DNA of 30,838 nt. Origin: Lasiodiplodia sp. COLG20. Lineage: Eukaryota > Ascomycota > Dothideomycetes > Botryosphaeriales > Botryosphaeriaceae. The translations under genes and the position numbers were made by a program. The stretch covers positions 1 to 30,838 of the forward strand of contig VNWV01000064.1 of assembly GCA_009801085.1 (NCBI GenBank), given 5' to 3'. The notes under the pieces were generated by a model that was given only the letters and a program-made list of their open reading frames with translations, ran no database searches and was not told the origin of the DNA. This document shows positions 1-9,747 of this stretch, one piece after another (position 1 is the stretch's first letter; every line of letters starts with the position of its first letter).

Positions 1-673
1 GCGATACTTACCTAAAGGGTCTCTGAATCGATCTTTACAAACAGAATTCCAATCGCAAACTCCGCACTGCGAACCAATAAAGATTGGTCTCTGTTGTGGA
101 AGATGCAGAGAACCGCTGTGGTGTGATGATCTCGAAGACGTCGTCAGGGCTATATATCGGTGGGTAGCGGTTCCTTTCATAAGTAGATAAACAATGCTTT
201 TTATTGTTGGGCTTTGTTTGATATGTTGAAGCCGACGCAATGAGTCTTTGAGAGGAATTGATTGTTCTAGACAAAGGTGCGAAAGGGGAAAAGAGAAACC
301 AGATGGAACGCAAAAGGTGGACACAAAATCCAACGCTGATGATTTTGGCGGATTGTAGAAATCGGTATTCATCCGAGAGGGTGGAGGGTCGTCCCTCCAA
401 AGATCATTTCGGGCCATAAAAAATAGTCTTCTCGAAATTCAGTTACAAGATACGTTGCGTCTGTTATAGATGACCGAAGTCTAAAATTCGGACCGTTCTG
501 TATGCCACAAAGAGCGTAACATCTCCCGCAAACAAGGTATACGAGGATAGTCAAGTCTCCCAAACCCAACTCTGTGGCACCATCTGTAGATCTAGCGCAT
601 AAAAAAGACTGAAGGGGAAAAAAATGGCAAAAGAGACCACCAACGCCTTGCTCGATGCTTTTCGGGAATCTGA
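1..673. other. Left-edge flank, no recognisable gene
   Basis: This is the 3' flank of the Pxr1-like gene. It is moderately AT-rich. The only open frames are a 121-codon and a 66-codon frame on the minus strand, whose translations show no recognisable domain and no coding-like composition. Part of it probably holds the 3' UTR and polyadenylation signals of the neighbouring minus-strand gene. I see no RNA gene here. Confidence 0.5.
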
Positions 674-1782
674 CTATGCTTCCGACTTGATCATGAAAAT
701 CTCCCTCAGCGCCTGCGGGTCCATCGAGGCCCTTTTCTTTTGGGCAATATACCGTTGCCGAACAGCGAGACGACCTCCAGCAAAGCCCGCAATTGGTGTG
801 CTTGTTCCGGACGCTGGGGCCGAGGTATTCGCTGAGGGAGTGGATTCGTCTTCCGAAGATGAGTTGTCCTTGCTTGGCGCGGTCTTCTTGGCCTTCTTCT
901 GCTTCTGCTTCTCCTTATCTGCCCTCTTCGACTCCTTCGCTTCCTTCTTGGCCAATCGTTCAAGTTTGCGTGCTTTCTTGGCCTCCTTCCGTGCCTTTTT
1001 GTCGAGCTTTTCCTCATCCTCCTTCTCCTCAGCTGAAGCATTGCCCGTTGAAGGTCTCTCGCCGTTGGATTTCTTGGACTTTTTGGACTTGGTTTTTTCT
1101 CCTTCGTTGCCGTCCTGGCTGCTCTGATCCGGGTCCTTCTTGAGGCCTGATTTCCTCTTCTTCCCTTTCAGCGACTCGCTCTCGTCATCCTCCGATCGTT
1201 TGCGCTTCTTTTTGGCTGCATCGGGACTTGGGTTCTCTACTTCGGCAACGGTTCGCTTCGCGGACTCTGTAGGCGCGGTGCTGTCCTTGTTGACGAGCTT
1301 CTCGATCTTGTCACCAACCAGGAGACCGCCGCTGACAAAGCGGATGCCACCCCAGCGCTGGTTGGTGTAGACTTGGAGTTTCAGATCCCGCTGAGCCGAC
1401 TCCTCCTTCTTGAGCTCTCCATCGCTCTTGCCATTCAGCCTGCCGAGCAGACCCTGAAAGGCGCTCAAGCCGAACGTCTCGTTTTCCGCCTTTCCTCGCT
1501 TCGCGCCCAGACCGAGCGTATCATCCTTCACAGCGACTCTGATATGAGACGCGTTGGCGGCCGTGTAATGAGAGGCGTGCTTTGCATCTTTGGCGCCAAG
1601 GAAAGATCCCGGGGTCCAGCCCTGCTTGAGCAGGATCTTGTGGCCGAAGCGGTCGGTCGACTTGCTCCAGTGAGTGTTATTCGGGTCGGCCGAGATTTTC
1701 GTGCGACTGCAAGCCGTCAGTTGTTGTGCGGAGGAGTGGTCCCTGGGAGCGCGACGTACTTCTTCGGCCCTGCGAGACCCAT
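674..1782 (-). CDS. PXR1: Pxr1/PinX1-like G-patch protein
   Basis: Two exons, 1760-1782 and 674-1706, are separated by a 53-nt intron at 1707-1759 (GTACGT...TTGCAG). They encode 351 residues. The start was chosen because the tiny first exon gives the family N-terminus MGLAGPKNRTKIS, which joins in phase to SADPNNTHW. A G-patch domain occupies about residues 25-78 (FGHKIL..GW.PGSFLGA, then HIRV.VKDDTLGLGA). The middle and C-terminal half is very rich in Lys, Glu and Ser, as is usual for nucleolar Pxr1, and the end carries the conserved GGRLAVRQRYIAQKKR segment. Family knowledge: yeast Pxr1/Gno1 acts in rRNA and snoRNA processing through the Prp43 helicase and inhibits telomerase. Location in the nucleolus is inferred. 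The gene is divergent from a small coiled-coil gene starting at 2009. A much longer open frame reaching 2080 exists only if the intron is read through. Confidence 0.93.
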
Positions 1783-2008
1783 TGTGAAGCTGAAGCGGCG
1801 CGCGAGCGTGGTGCGTGCTGGGGGCTCGAAATTTTTGGTGCAGCGATAAGACGATTGGAAACCTAGGCGGAGGTGCTCGGCGTGCGGAGCTTTTGTTTCG
1901 CCGACGGGCAGCTCCCGTCGCCGCCAAGAAAAGGTCCGAGTACCACTTCGAAGCCGTCACTTCGTCTAACCACCACAATCCCAACCGCGGCTTTGCACAA
2001 CCTTCGCA
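1783..2008. promoter_or_regulatory. Divergent intergenic promoter region
   Basis: These 226 bp separate the start codons of the Pxr1-like gene (minus, 1782) and the small coiled-coil gene (plus, 2009), so both 5' UTRs and core promoters must lie here. No TATA box is obvious. The assignment rests on geometry and not on a recognised site. Confidence 0.5.
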
Positions 2009-2587
2009 ATGTCCGGACACGCCACGGATCAGCACAGAGCATGGAGCCAGTCTGCTTTGCACCACGGAGAGCCAAGCCATGAAGATGACTTAAATGGCAT
2101 GGTCGACAAAATGCTCGAATCCGTAAGCCGCCGATCGGGCTGAGTCTTGGATTTCACTCTGGCGTCTAACCCTCCCGCCTCTCGCACTCCTTCAGACTGT
2201 CACCTGTCGCGGCTCGTTCCCATGTGGAAGATCTATCGTTGACATGGGTAACGCAGACAAGGGACCGCCGAGAGGCCAGGCGCACCAGTCTTGGGAGTCA
2301 GCACCATACTCGCAGAGCCGACACCGAAGAAAGAGTCGACAAGTCTTTTGACGATCACGAGATGCAGGCGTCGGTTGCCAATTCCTGCGCACAAGCACTG
2401 ATGCTAACAGTGCTCTCAGTCTCCAGCTTCGCAATGCTCAGGCTGCACGTTTGATTGAGCTCTTGCGGCGGCAGGATGAGATTGAGCAGTGCATGGCCGC
2501 CAGCGCCAAGCTACTCGAACGTGCCTTCTTATCGCAGTCGGTAGAGCTGAGGGCTGCACTGGAGAGTCGGATGGCTGAGCTGCAGTG
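2009..2587 (+). pseudogene. Small coiled-coil protein gene, apparently frameshifted
   Basis: I do not recognise the family. Exon 1 begins at ATG 2009 (MSGHATDQ...) and ends at GAATCC|GTAAGC near 2120. An acceptor at CTTCAG (2191-2195), preceded by a TCTAAC branch site, opens exon 2, which continues as TVTCRGSFPCGRS... This frame hits TGA at 2349, right after a TTTT run. A last exon clearly looks coding: from about 2420 to TGA 2585-2587 it encodes a Leu/Ala/Glu/Arg-rich helix (NAQAARLIELLRRQDEIEQ...). It follows a textbook TGCTAAC branch site (2400-2406) and a CTCTCAG acceptor (2413-2419). The three pieces join into one frame only if one T of the 2346-2349 run is removed and a weak GTCGGT donor at 2370 is used. 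It could be a recent pseudogene, a homopolymer sequencing error, or a gene with a different exon structure. Confidence 0.45.
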
Positions 2588-4760
2588 AAAGACGTCATCT
2601 CGAACACCTGCACAAAACTTTTACGCAAAAGTGGAGACGAGAAGCCTTGGACTTTTGCTCACCAGAGGCGGGCTTGCTTTGTAACATTGCTGATCACTGC
2701 TGGTCTGACTCGCTGGCACATTCTCGCAGAGAAGACCGGACCACGCGCCGTCACATGTAGGGGGGGGCCTTGTGTGCGCTGACTCTCAACATGCTTCTAT
2801 TTGCTGAAGGCGTTTCAAGGAAATCGGGTAGCTATGCAGGGAGCCCAACCGTGAGCAGGATGCGAGGAACACGTTACATGGGCAGGCAAGAAGAAAGAGC
2901 CCAAGGGGAGGCTCTGGCCATGCGTGAGAAAAATGACGGGTCGCGGCAGCTGCACGAAAAGCCTTGCGAGGCACAGGTGTTTCAACACCACAAGGGCCAG
3001 GTACTGGCGCACGACGATAACGGCAGCCTCCCCGCGGCAAGTGATGCAGGCGCCCGCAACGCAACGCAGGGTCGGCATGCCGCGTGCCCCGTGCACGGGC
3101 CCGTGCGCGCAGGTGGGAGATTGACAGCTGAGTTTTTCCTTGTGGCCCGCGTCACATGGGATTTGGCGGAAAAGACGGTCGTGAGCGAGTCAGGCGTGCA
3201 TCGCGAGGCCGGCCGTGTTTCGGCGGTGCGGGAGCGTCGACGTTGGCAGAGGGAGAATGAATGACCTTGCAGCGCCACAGCCTGGCTTCAGGGTTCAGCA
3301 GGGCAGGGTCCGTTGGCCGGGCCCAGAGGTGGCGACGCCGCATCTAGGCCCCGCCCGCGCCCACGGCGCACCCGGCGTCGCCTCCCAGCGAACCACATCG
3401 CAGTTGCAAGCCTTCAAACCACTGAAGCCAGCTCTTCCCACCTGGCGGGTGCACGCCTCCCCATCGCACCCAGAGCAGTCCATCACGACGGCCGGACGTG
3501 GCGCCGCGTTTTGCTGCCGCCCCGTTACACGCCGCACTAGGCGACGATGGTCCAGCTGCTGCATGCCATGGCCTGATCCAACAAGTGGATTTTTGCTCTA
3601 CCGGCTGCCGCTTCCCCTTCGCCGTCGGTAGCTGATCCTTCTCGAAGCCCATCTCTTGTGTTTCGTAGGTTTTGCCGCCGTGGTACGCCAGAGGAATCTA
3701 CTTATGCTTAGTGCATTTGCTTTTGCATCCCCGGGCCAACTGCGTTCTCAGAGCGACCTCGAGCTCCGGTCACTCACGGAAACTTCGCCCTGTGCTGCTC
3801 GCTGCGCGGGGGGGAAAAAAAAAGTCCCCGCCCCACCGCTGACTGGAGCACTTCGGACTGCCCTGGCCAATCTCGCTGCCGGCCTTCCCACCGCCTTCTG
3901 TGCACGCCCGTGGGCTCCACGCCTGGGTGACTGCGGAAATAGGGATGTCCAGATTTCGTAAGCCATCCTCGGCGCCCTCGCTGCTAACCGGCTTTTCGTC
4001 GACGCCACTTCGTCATGGAAACGTGGTCGGAGCTCTCACCAGTTCCACAAAGCCACAGCAGCGGTCCGGTCGACTTCCCTTTTAACTGCTTTCGCACTGG
4101 CGAATGTGCTCCTTGCTTTGGGTCAGACGGGGGCTGATGCCCGAAGCGTTGTGACGGCATTTTGCACCAGTCCGTCTCCGGGACGCAGGTCGCGTCAATG
4201 GCAGACACCCTCGTGCCTTTCGCCCGGATTGGCGGGTCCCGTCAACGTTTCCATCATTTCGTCTCGCCTGCTTGCTGTCGCTGGTGAGATGGGACGGGGT
4301 TCCAGGAGGTGGTGCAGCTCGACCTGAAACTTGCATTACGGGGGGGCTTGACGTGGGAAGATATCAAATGGCTACAGGATCGCCGCGAGATCTAGAGCAG
4401 GGCGAAATCTGAGCACAAGAACCGCCATGTACCACGGATTATAGGAAAAACGAAAGCCCCTTGAAGGAGACGAGGGAGCGAGGCGAAACCACGGGTGACT
4501 GAAAATGATTGGATAGAGCAAGCTAGATACCTACAGAACATCAGTCCGTACCGGTATACATTAAATGACTTCTGCAGTCACAGGATGTCATTAGAATCGT
4601 TGCTTTGGTGCGCCAAGGAGGGCTGCGACACAAGAAAATAGCATCCTGGCCCGGCAGGATACCGCTCTCATAAAGAGGAGGGAAAAAGCGGCCTGAGGAA
4701 GAGTGGCGCTCATGCGATGCAATTGCCGAGCTGCACAATGGTCAGGATGGCACGAACCTA
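2588..4760. other. 2.2-kb gene-poor intergenic region
   Basis: No recognisable coding exon was found on either strand. Open frames of 60-165 codons overlap one another in GC-rich sequence and show no domain. Visible sequence oddities are a perfect 12-bp palindrome CCCGTGCACGGG at 3088-3099 followed closely by CGGGCCCG, a G7-A9 homopolymer pair near 3809-3825, and G runs near 2761 and 4341. The right end should contain the 3' UTR of the minus-strand YTH gene. Confidence 0.5.
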
Positions 4761-6674
4761 TCAGAAAGGCCGCATCTGCGGCCCAGCCACCTGACTAGGC
4801 ATCGGCATAAGAGGCATCGAAGAAGTCCCAGCAGCCGGAGGTCCGAGCCGGTGGAACATTTGGACGAGACGCTTTCCGACGCCCGGTTCAAGCTCTGTTC
4901 CGTCTCTTGCTATCTTCACTTCTCTGTTTGCGTTCCAAGGATTCCGGAGCCCTCGTGTCCTATAGAAGGGGAGTCGGTTCGTTGAAATCCATTCAATCCT
5001 GAACGGCTTGCCCCAGGTTTGCGGTGCGTTGAGGCCATCCGCTTCAACCGGTTGCACCGACCCATCCGGCTTGTTTTCTTCCTCTTCGTCTTCAGAAACA
5101 TCGGCTTCCCAGAAGATGGTGCCGCGTGCGGAATCGTCAATGATACGTCCTTTGGGAGCCCATTCTGTCGCGGCTGTGGGTATCGATTTTGGCGTGTCCG
5201 ATGCCTCCGAAGCTTGCGTCTCGGGGACCGAGTGTATGAAGTCAATGCCATCATCACTGATCGCAGAGGCCATGCGGGCGTAGCCAAAGTATTCGCCTGA
5301 TTTGTTCGCGGAGAAAATCAGGTAAACGTTCTCGGCAGCCTGTTCGCAGTCAGTAACGGGCTCCAGACCGCTGATAGGGTGGCGTGGGCAGTTTACGTCG
5401 TAGGCTCTGTTGAGAACATCTTCGTTATGCGATTGGGTCGCCCAAATGCCATTGCGGACACTGAGTTCCAAGTCTTGAAGGGTCAGACTCTTGACGATGA
5501 AGAACTTCTCTGCGACCTTGTTAGGTGGCCCATCTTCCTGGGCCTCGCCCTCAGCGGCGTGTTTGCCCCCTGCTTCGGCGGCCGTGTCTGCATCATGGAT
5601 AGCAGGCCTGGGAGGCGGAGGAGACGCGCTCTGCTCAGGCGATCGGCTCTGTTGACGGGGAATGGACATGGCAGACGGGCCAGTCGGCACTCCAGAGGCG
5701 GGAGCAGCGCTTCTCCGGAGACGGCATACGAGTCGAACGCCATGGAAGCGCGAGTCATGGAATCTATGCATGGCAGCAGTGCAGGAGGCTTCTGTCTTGT
5801 AGTTGACGAAGGCACAGTTGCTTTTGGAGATCAGAAACAAGCTTTCTATGTCCTTGCTGGCTTCCCGAGAGAAGTGGTCCTTGAGGTCTACGACAGTGGT
5901 GCCCGGGGGGAGATTACCAACCCACAGGGCGTGCCCGGACTGTCGAGGCTTGCGAGGTGGACCGCGCGGGAGAGAGTTATGGCCCGAGTCTGACGCAGCT
6001 TTGGCGGTGGCTGGGGGCACGTTAGCTAGGGCCACCCGAGCGCTCTCTGGCAGCGACTGACCTTGGACTGCCGCATGGAGGTCGCCAGCGGGGGCCGGTG
6101 CGGCGGCGGGGGGAACAAGACTGGGCGCGCGAAGGGTGTTTTCTAGACCGGAACCGGCGGCTGGATGAGCTGTGGGCAGACTCGCTCGTCGGGAGGCGGG
6201 GTTCGTACCGTAAGCCACCGGCGGCTGGGGAAAGGGGCCTGGGTAGTACATGTAAGGCTGGGGCTGGGGATATTGCACAAAGGGCTGATGCAGCTGGGCA
6301 TGCGCCATGGGGCGCTGCTGGACGGGGGCGAAGGACGGGTAGGAGGGCGAGAATTGGGAAGTGCCGTAGCTGGGGCCGTAGGCGGGCTGGGGCGGGTAGG
6401 CCATGGCGGGCTGGGGGTACTGGGCAATCTGCTGCAGCTGGTAGACGACAGCTGAGGTCGAGGCGCCTGAGATGGTGCGGTGGGGGGACATGGTCGAGGT
6501 GTAGTCGGGCAAGGCGGCAGTCATGGCGGCCATGTTGAAGGGCGCCGAGGCCGGGGCCTGGCCGGGAGGCATGCTGTAGGCGTAGGCGGGCTGCCGCTGG
6601 ACTTCTAACGGGTGCGCGTCGGGCGCATGCTGGGGAGCAGGCTCGAGGCCGCTCTCGCTTGACGCATCGCCCAT
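4761..6674 (-). CDS. RRM-YTH domain RNA-binding protein (putative m6A reader)
   Basis: A single coding exon encodes 637 residues. The N-terminal ~240 residues are low-complexity and rich in Pro, Gln, Ala and Tyr. An RRM follows at about 249-321 (RNP2-like ALWVGNLPPG; RNP1-like SNCAFVNY), then a spacer, then a YTH domain at about 390-610 (KFFIVKS, NGIWATQ, VYLIFSANKSGEYFGYARM, FRIEWI). Trp411, Trp522 and Trp554 are candidates for the aromatic cage that holds the N6-methyl group; this assignment is made by eye. An acidic insert (about residues 526-533) lies inside the YTH domain. Family knowledge: YTH domains bind m6A or act in selective RNA removal (Mmi1, Pho92). The start at 6674 is supported because a 60-nt intron lies just upstream and the preceding exon has an in-frame TAG. 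Residues upstream of 6674 in the open frame are therefore intron or leader. Confidence 0.9.
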   Translation of the reverse strand: MGDASSESGLEPAPQHAPDAHPLEVQRQPAYAYSMPPGQAPASAPFNMAAMTAALPDYTSTMSPHRTISGASTSAVVYQLQQIAQYPQPAMAYPPQPAYGPSYGTSQFSPSYPSFAPVQQRPMAHAQLHQPFVQYPQPQPYMYYPGPFPQPPVAYGTNPASRRASLPTAHPAAGSGLENTLRAPSLVPPAAAPAPAGDLHAAVQGQSLPESARVALANVPPATAKAASDSGHNSLPRGPPRKPRQSGHALWVGNLPPGTTVVDLKDHFSREASKDIESLFLISKSNCAFVNYKTEASCTAAMHRFHDSRFHGVRLVCRLRRSAAPASGVPTGPSAMSIPRQQSRSPEQSASPPPPRPAIHDADTAAEAGGKHAAEGEAQEDGPPNKVAEKFFIVKSLTLQDLELSVRNGIWATQSHNEDVLNRAYDVNCPRHPISGLEPVTDCEQAAENVYLIFSANKSGEYFGYARMASAISDDGIDFIHSVPETQASEASDTPKSIPTAATEWAPKGRIIDDSARGTIFWEADVSEDEEEENKPDGSVQPVEADGLNAPQTWGKPFRIEWISTNRLPFYRTRGLRNPWNANREVKIARDGTELEPGVGKRLVQMFHRLGPPAAGTSSMPLMPMPSQVAGPQMRPF

Positions 6675-7150
6675 TGGATCCTCCACAACCACGGGCAGGG
6701 CAAACCACTGCTGCACCCAGACAAAAGCCATGTTAGCCCATGGCGGCGAGAACAACGAAAGACGACGTACCAGCTAAGTATGCTCTCGCGCTGGGCGTGG
6801 CGACGGAAGAGGGAGCAGCCGGCGCAGAGATGCCAATCACGAGATGGAGAGAGCGGAGGAGAGGGCGAGAGAAGAGCAGGGCTCGCTTGGAGCGGGTCGA
6901 GGCAGATCAATCTTGCGGCGGGCCAGTGAGAGCACGCAGAGGCGCGGTAGGCGGTGCTTGCAGGAACTAAGAGGCGGCAAAAACGGTCAGACTGGGAGCA
7001 GCCGAGAGGCGCGTCATCCTGACAGGCACACACGCCCTGGGACTTACCTTGCGGGTCCGGCGGGCGGGAGCAGATGGGCGGTGATCGGCCGCTGGGGCGC
7101 TCGTCCTAAAATAATATCACCCTCGCGCTGCGGCTGGTGTGGTGGCGAGT
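6675..7150 (-). promoter_or_regulatory. Spliced 5' leader of the YTH gene
   Basis: On the minus strand an intron at 6711-6770 has donor GTACGT, branch GCTAAC and acceptor GTGCAG, and lies wholly upstream of the chosen ATG. A second strong donor, AAG|GTAAGT, sits at 7047. Its acceptor is not certain (candidates end in TCTTAG or TCCCAG near 6965-6995). The leader between them is pyrimidine-rich (CTCTTCTCTCGCCCTCTCC). A long, multiply spliced 5' UTR suggests post-transcriptional control, but that is inference. Confidence 0.6.
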
Positions 7151-9747
7151 GAGACCCTGGGCCCGCACCACGGCGGCCCTCGTTCTGGACTGCCGTCTCT
7201 CTGCGCGTGCGAGCCTCAGCGCTGGGCTCGGCTAAAGGGAGCCGCTGAGATCTCCAGGGCCCGTAATTTTCTCCTGGCCGCGCCGGAGTCATGAAGCGCC
7301 CGCCCAGGCGCCCTGGATGCCCGCCGTGCGCCGTGCCGCCCGACAGCCTGGCGTTGAGGTCGACGCCACACCTAACAGCCCGCCGCCAGCGCCAGACGTC
7401 AGGACCGACGGAGAACACCCCCCCGCCCGCCGCCCGGGAGCCTGCTCGCGCGCCGGCCGCAGGCGCTGCTCTCGTCCGCCCTCGCCGGGGGTGCTGGCGC
7501 AAAAATAGCACGCTCGTGGGCGACCTGGCGATCGACGCGGCGGATCGCTGTGGCGAACACCCTCCGGTGCGGCAGGGGGCCATGACGCCGGATTACGCGA
7601 CGCTGCGCACACGCGGCATCTGATCTTCGAGCGGCCTCGCGGACCCCGACTCGGCGGCACAACGTCCACACCCATTCGCCTGTGGCGCTGCTGTTCGCCC
7701 CGGGATGCTGCTCTCCGGCTTTCTGGTTGTCGCGTGCCCCCCGGATTCTGGGCCGATTTTCCTTTCCCAATCCGGGCTAAGCCTCGTACGATTCCCAGTC
7801 CTGCGTCCACGAGCGGCGAGACAAGCACCAAACGAGCAACCTTGACCCGGCTCTTCTGTCTGCCGGGTGGCCAGGCCAAGCGGCTGTGAGCTTCGCCCGA
7901 ACCCGCTTGCATCCGTCCCACGTACACGCCCTTGGGCCAGCTCAGCCTCCGATCTGCCTTCGCACAGGGCAAATCTCTCTCGGCCATGTGTCGCTGGAAA
8001 GCATCCTGGGTCGAGTCCGTTGCTCGTCCTTCGCCATTGGCTCAGTGTTGCCCGGGGACGGCTGGAGAAGCACCCCATTCCAAGTCCAACACTGCCCGAG
8101 ATCACAGCTATGGTTCGGATCTGGCGAGGGCCCCTGCTAAGTCCGACGGACGCTCTCCAGAATCCGTCCTATCGGTACCCTCTCGTCGTCTGGTGCGTCC
8201 AGCTACTCAGCCTCACGACTCCTGACCGTGGCAACTTGCCAGCTCATGCACCGTGTAGGGGGATGCTGAGAGCTGAGCATCATTGACACGTGGGCGGGTG
8301 TGCGTCCTCGACAAAGATTGACTCTCCAGGGCTAGCGGATTTTCGTGGTGCTAGGGTCGATTTGATTGCTCATTGGACGGTTTTGCAATGAGACTAATCT
8401 TTCTCTTCATGAGCCGCTCACCGACTTTGATCAATGGCGGCTGCTCGTTCAGCTGGCCCCCCTCTCGTTGGTCAGTACAGACACTACAGTCTCCTCTCGC
8501 AGCCGATGGCTAGCGATGCTTCCTGCTCGATTGAAGCCATCGTCCGGACAAGAACGTGGAATCAAAAACTCTACACACACGTCCGGACGACAGCTTCAGC
8601 TACCCACAAATGTCATTTCTTTCTGAGAAGCATGGCTACGCCTGGGGCCTTGCTATTCTTCATGCTAGCCGCCGGCTGCGACACCCCCCTGTAGACCGGT
8701 ACTTAACAGGGAAGTTGCATGGCCCACTCGCATACTGCCTTCACTTTGGAAACTTGGCAAAGCGCAGCCTTCTTCTGCACCTAAGCCCGCTTCGCTTGCA
8801 CGCGCAGTCCCACACCACAACGTGCGGCATTTTACTTTGCCCCTATTGATTCAATCGTGGACTCGCGGCGTGTCTGTCTGTCATGGCCAGGAGCAGCGTC
8901 CCGCCGATAACATTGGCCAAAGATTCCAAGCTTGACGGCTGACGTCATTCCTCTAGACGCTGTTGAGCGAGCCTATGATGGTTCTGCCGAATTAGCATCG
9001 CTGGATTGCGGCTGAAGGCGGCGTGCCGGGTCGCGAATCCCCATCACTTGCCCAATTACCGCAGCTCATCTGCAGTCCCCAATCCGACTTCACTGATCCC
9101 ATCTGTCATTTTTTTCATTCTTTCTCCCTCTGAACCGTCCTCTGCCACAACTGCATTTATTTTCCAAGTCTCGCGGGTTCATCAAGATGACGGTCGGTTG
9201 CCGGCAAGATAGTGACGGGCAATGCGGCACATCATGTGGCCCGTCTCCTCTAGCTTTAATGTGCGATTTCCACGCAGATATTGAGACCCGAGCATGGCTT
9301 GCGATATCCGAAGAAGGTTTCGTGGACCGCTCGAAAGGTTAACGAGACAAAGTGAAAGCTAGTAACCATGGGCCACGGCGAAACGTTCGTGCAATGCACA
9401 GCTCCAGCAAGTTTCCCTGTCCGCAGACGACCACGGTATATATGCCTATAGCAGTTTTCTGGAGGGTTACCACTGGTCAGCCACACGGTCGCCTAGCTGC
9501 TGTGGGGTATTTCCTTTGTTTCCTTCCCTTCATCTGAAGCGCCGAGCAGTCGGAACGAAGATTTCCTAAATCAGAAGTCATGTGATCGCGTGTCACCAGT
9601 GCTTCACGCTAAGACGGGGTTACCTCGTATCGTCTCTTATCGGCCTAGTGCCTACCTAGGCCACTTCGCCGTCATCACCATGCCGCGTCGCCAGCTCACT
9701 TCTGCATCTCCCATACCCTTCCCAGCCGGCCCTTTGCGTTAGGCAGC
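7151..9747. other. 2.6-kb intergenic region with promoter and MITE
   Basis: The region lies between the divergent starts of the YTH gene and the SNF2-RING gene. It is GC-rich from 7150 to about 8250 and more balanced to the right. Many overlapping open frames of 60-230 codons exist on both strands in the GC-rich part, but none shows a domain and they exclude one another. The only defined object is the inverted-repeat element at 8487-8691. Confidence 0.5.
8487..8691 (+). mobile_element. MITE copy 1 (205 bp, TA target duplication)
   Basis: The element begins with CAG and ends with CTG and is bounded on both sides by TA (8485-8486 and 8692-8693). Its ends form a 28-bp terminal inverted repeat. 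The inner 18 bp are TCGCAGCCGATGGCTAGC at the left and, in reverse complement, TCGCAGCCGGCGGCTAGC at the right (16 of 18 match), while the seven bases after CAG mostly differ. It shares clear homology over nearly its full length with the element at 29732-29940, in the same orientation. There is no coding capacity. TA target sites and CAG ends fit a non-autonomous Tc1/mariner/pogo-type element; the superfamily is an inference. Confidence 0.85.

Noticed and set aside
3809..3838. G-run, A-run and CCCCGCC near 3809-3838 as a hairpin terminator
   Set aside because: Such a structure has no meaning as a terminator in a eukaryote, and no gene ends nearby.
6022..6708. A 228-codon frame on the minus strand overlapping the YTH gene start
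   Set aside because: It is a frame shadow of the Pro/Gln-rich N-terminus of the YTH protein; it is Arg/Pro/Leu-rich and lacks a domain.
7289..8105. Long minus-strand frames (up to 232 codons) in the 7.1-8.3 kb region
   Set aside because: Several frames overlap on both strands, compositions are Arg/Pro/Ala/Gly-biased, no domain is seen and no splice-site pattern favours any of them.
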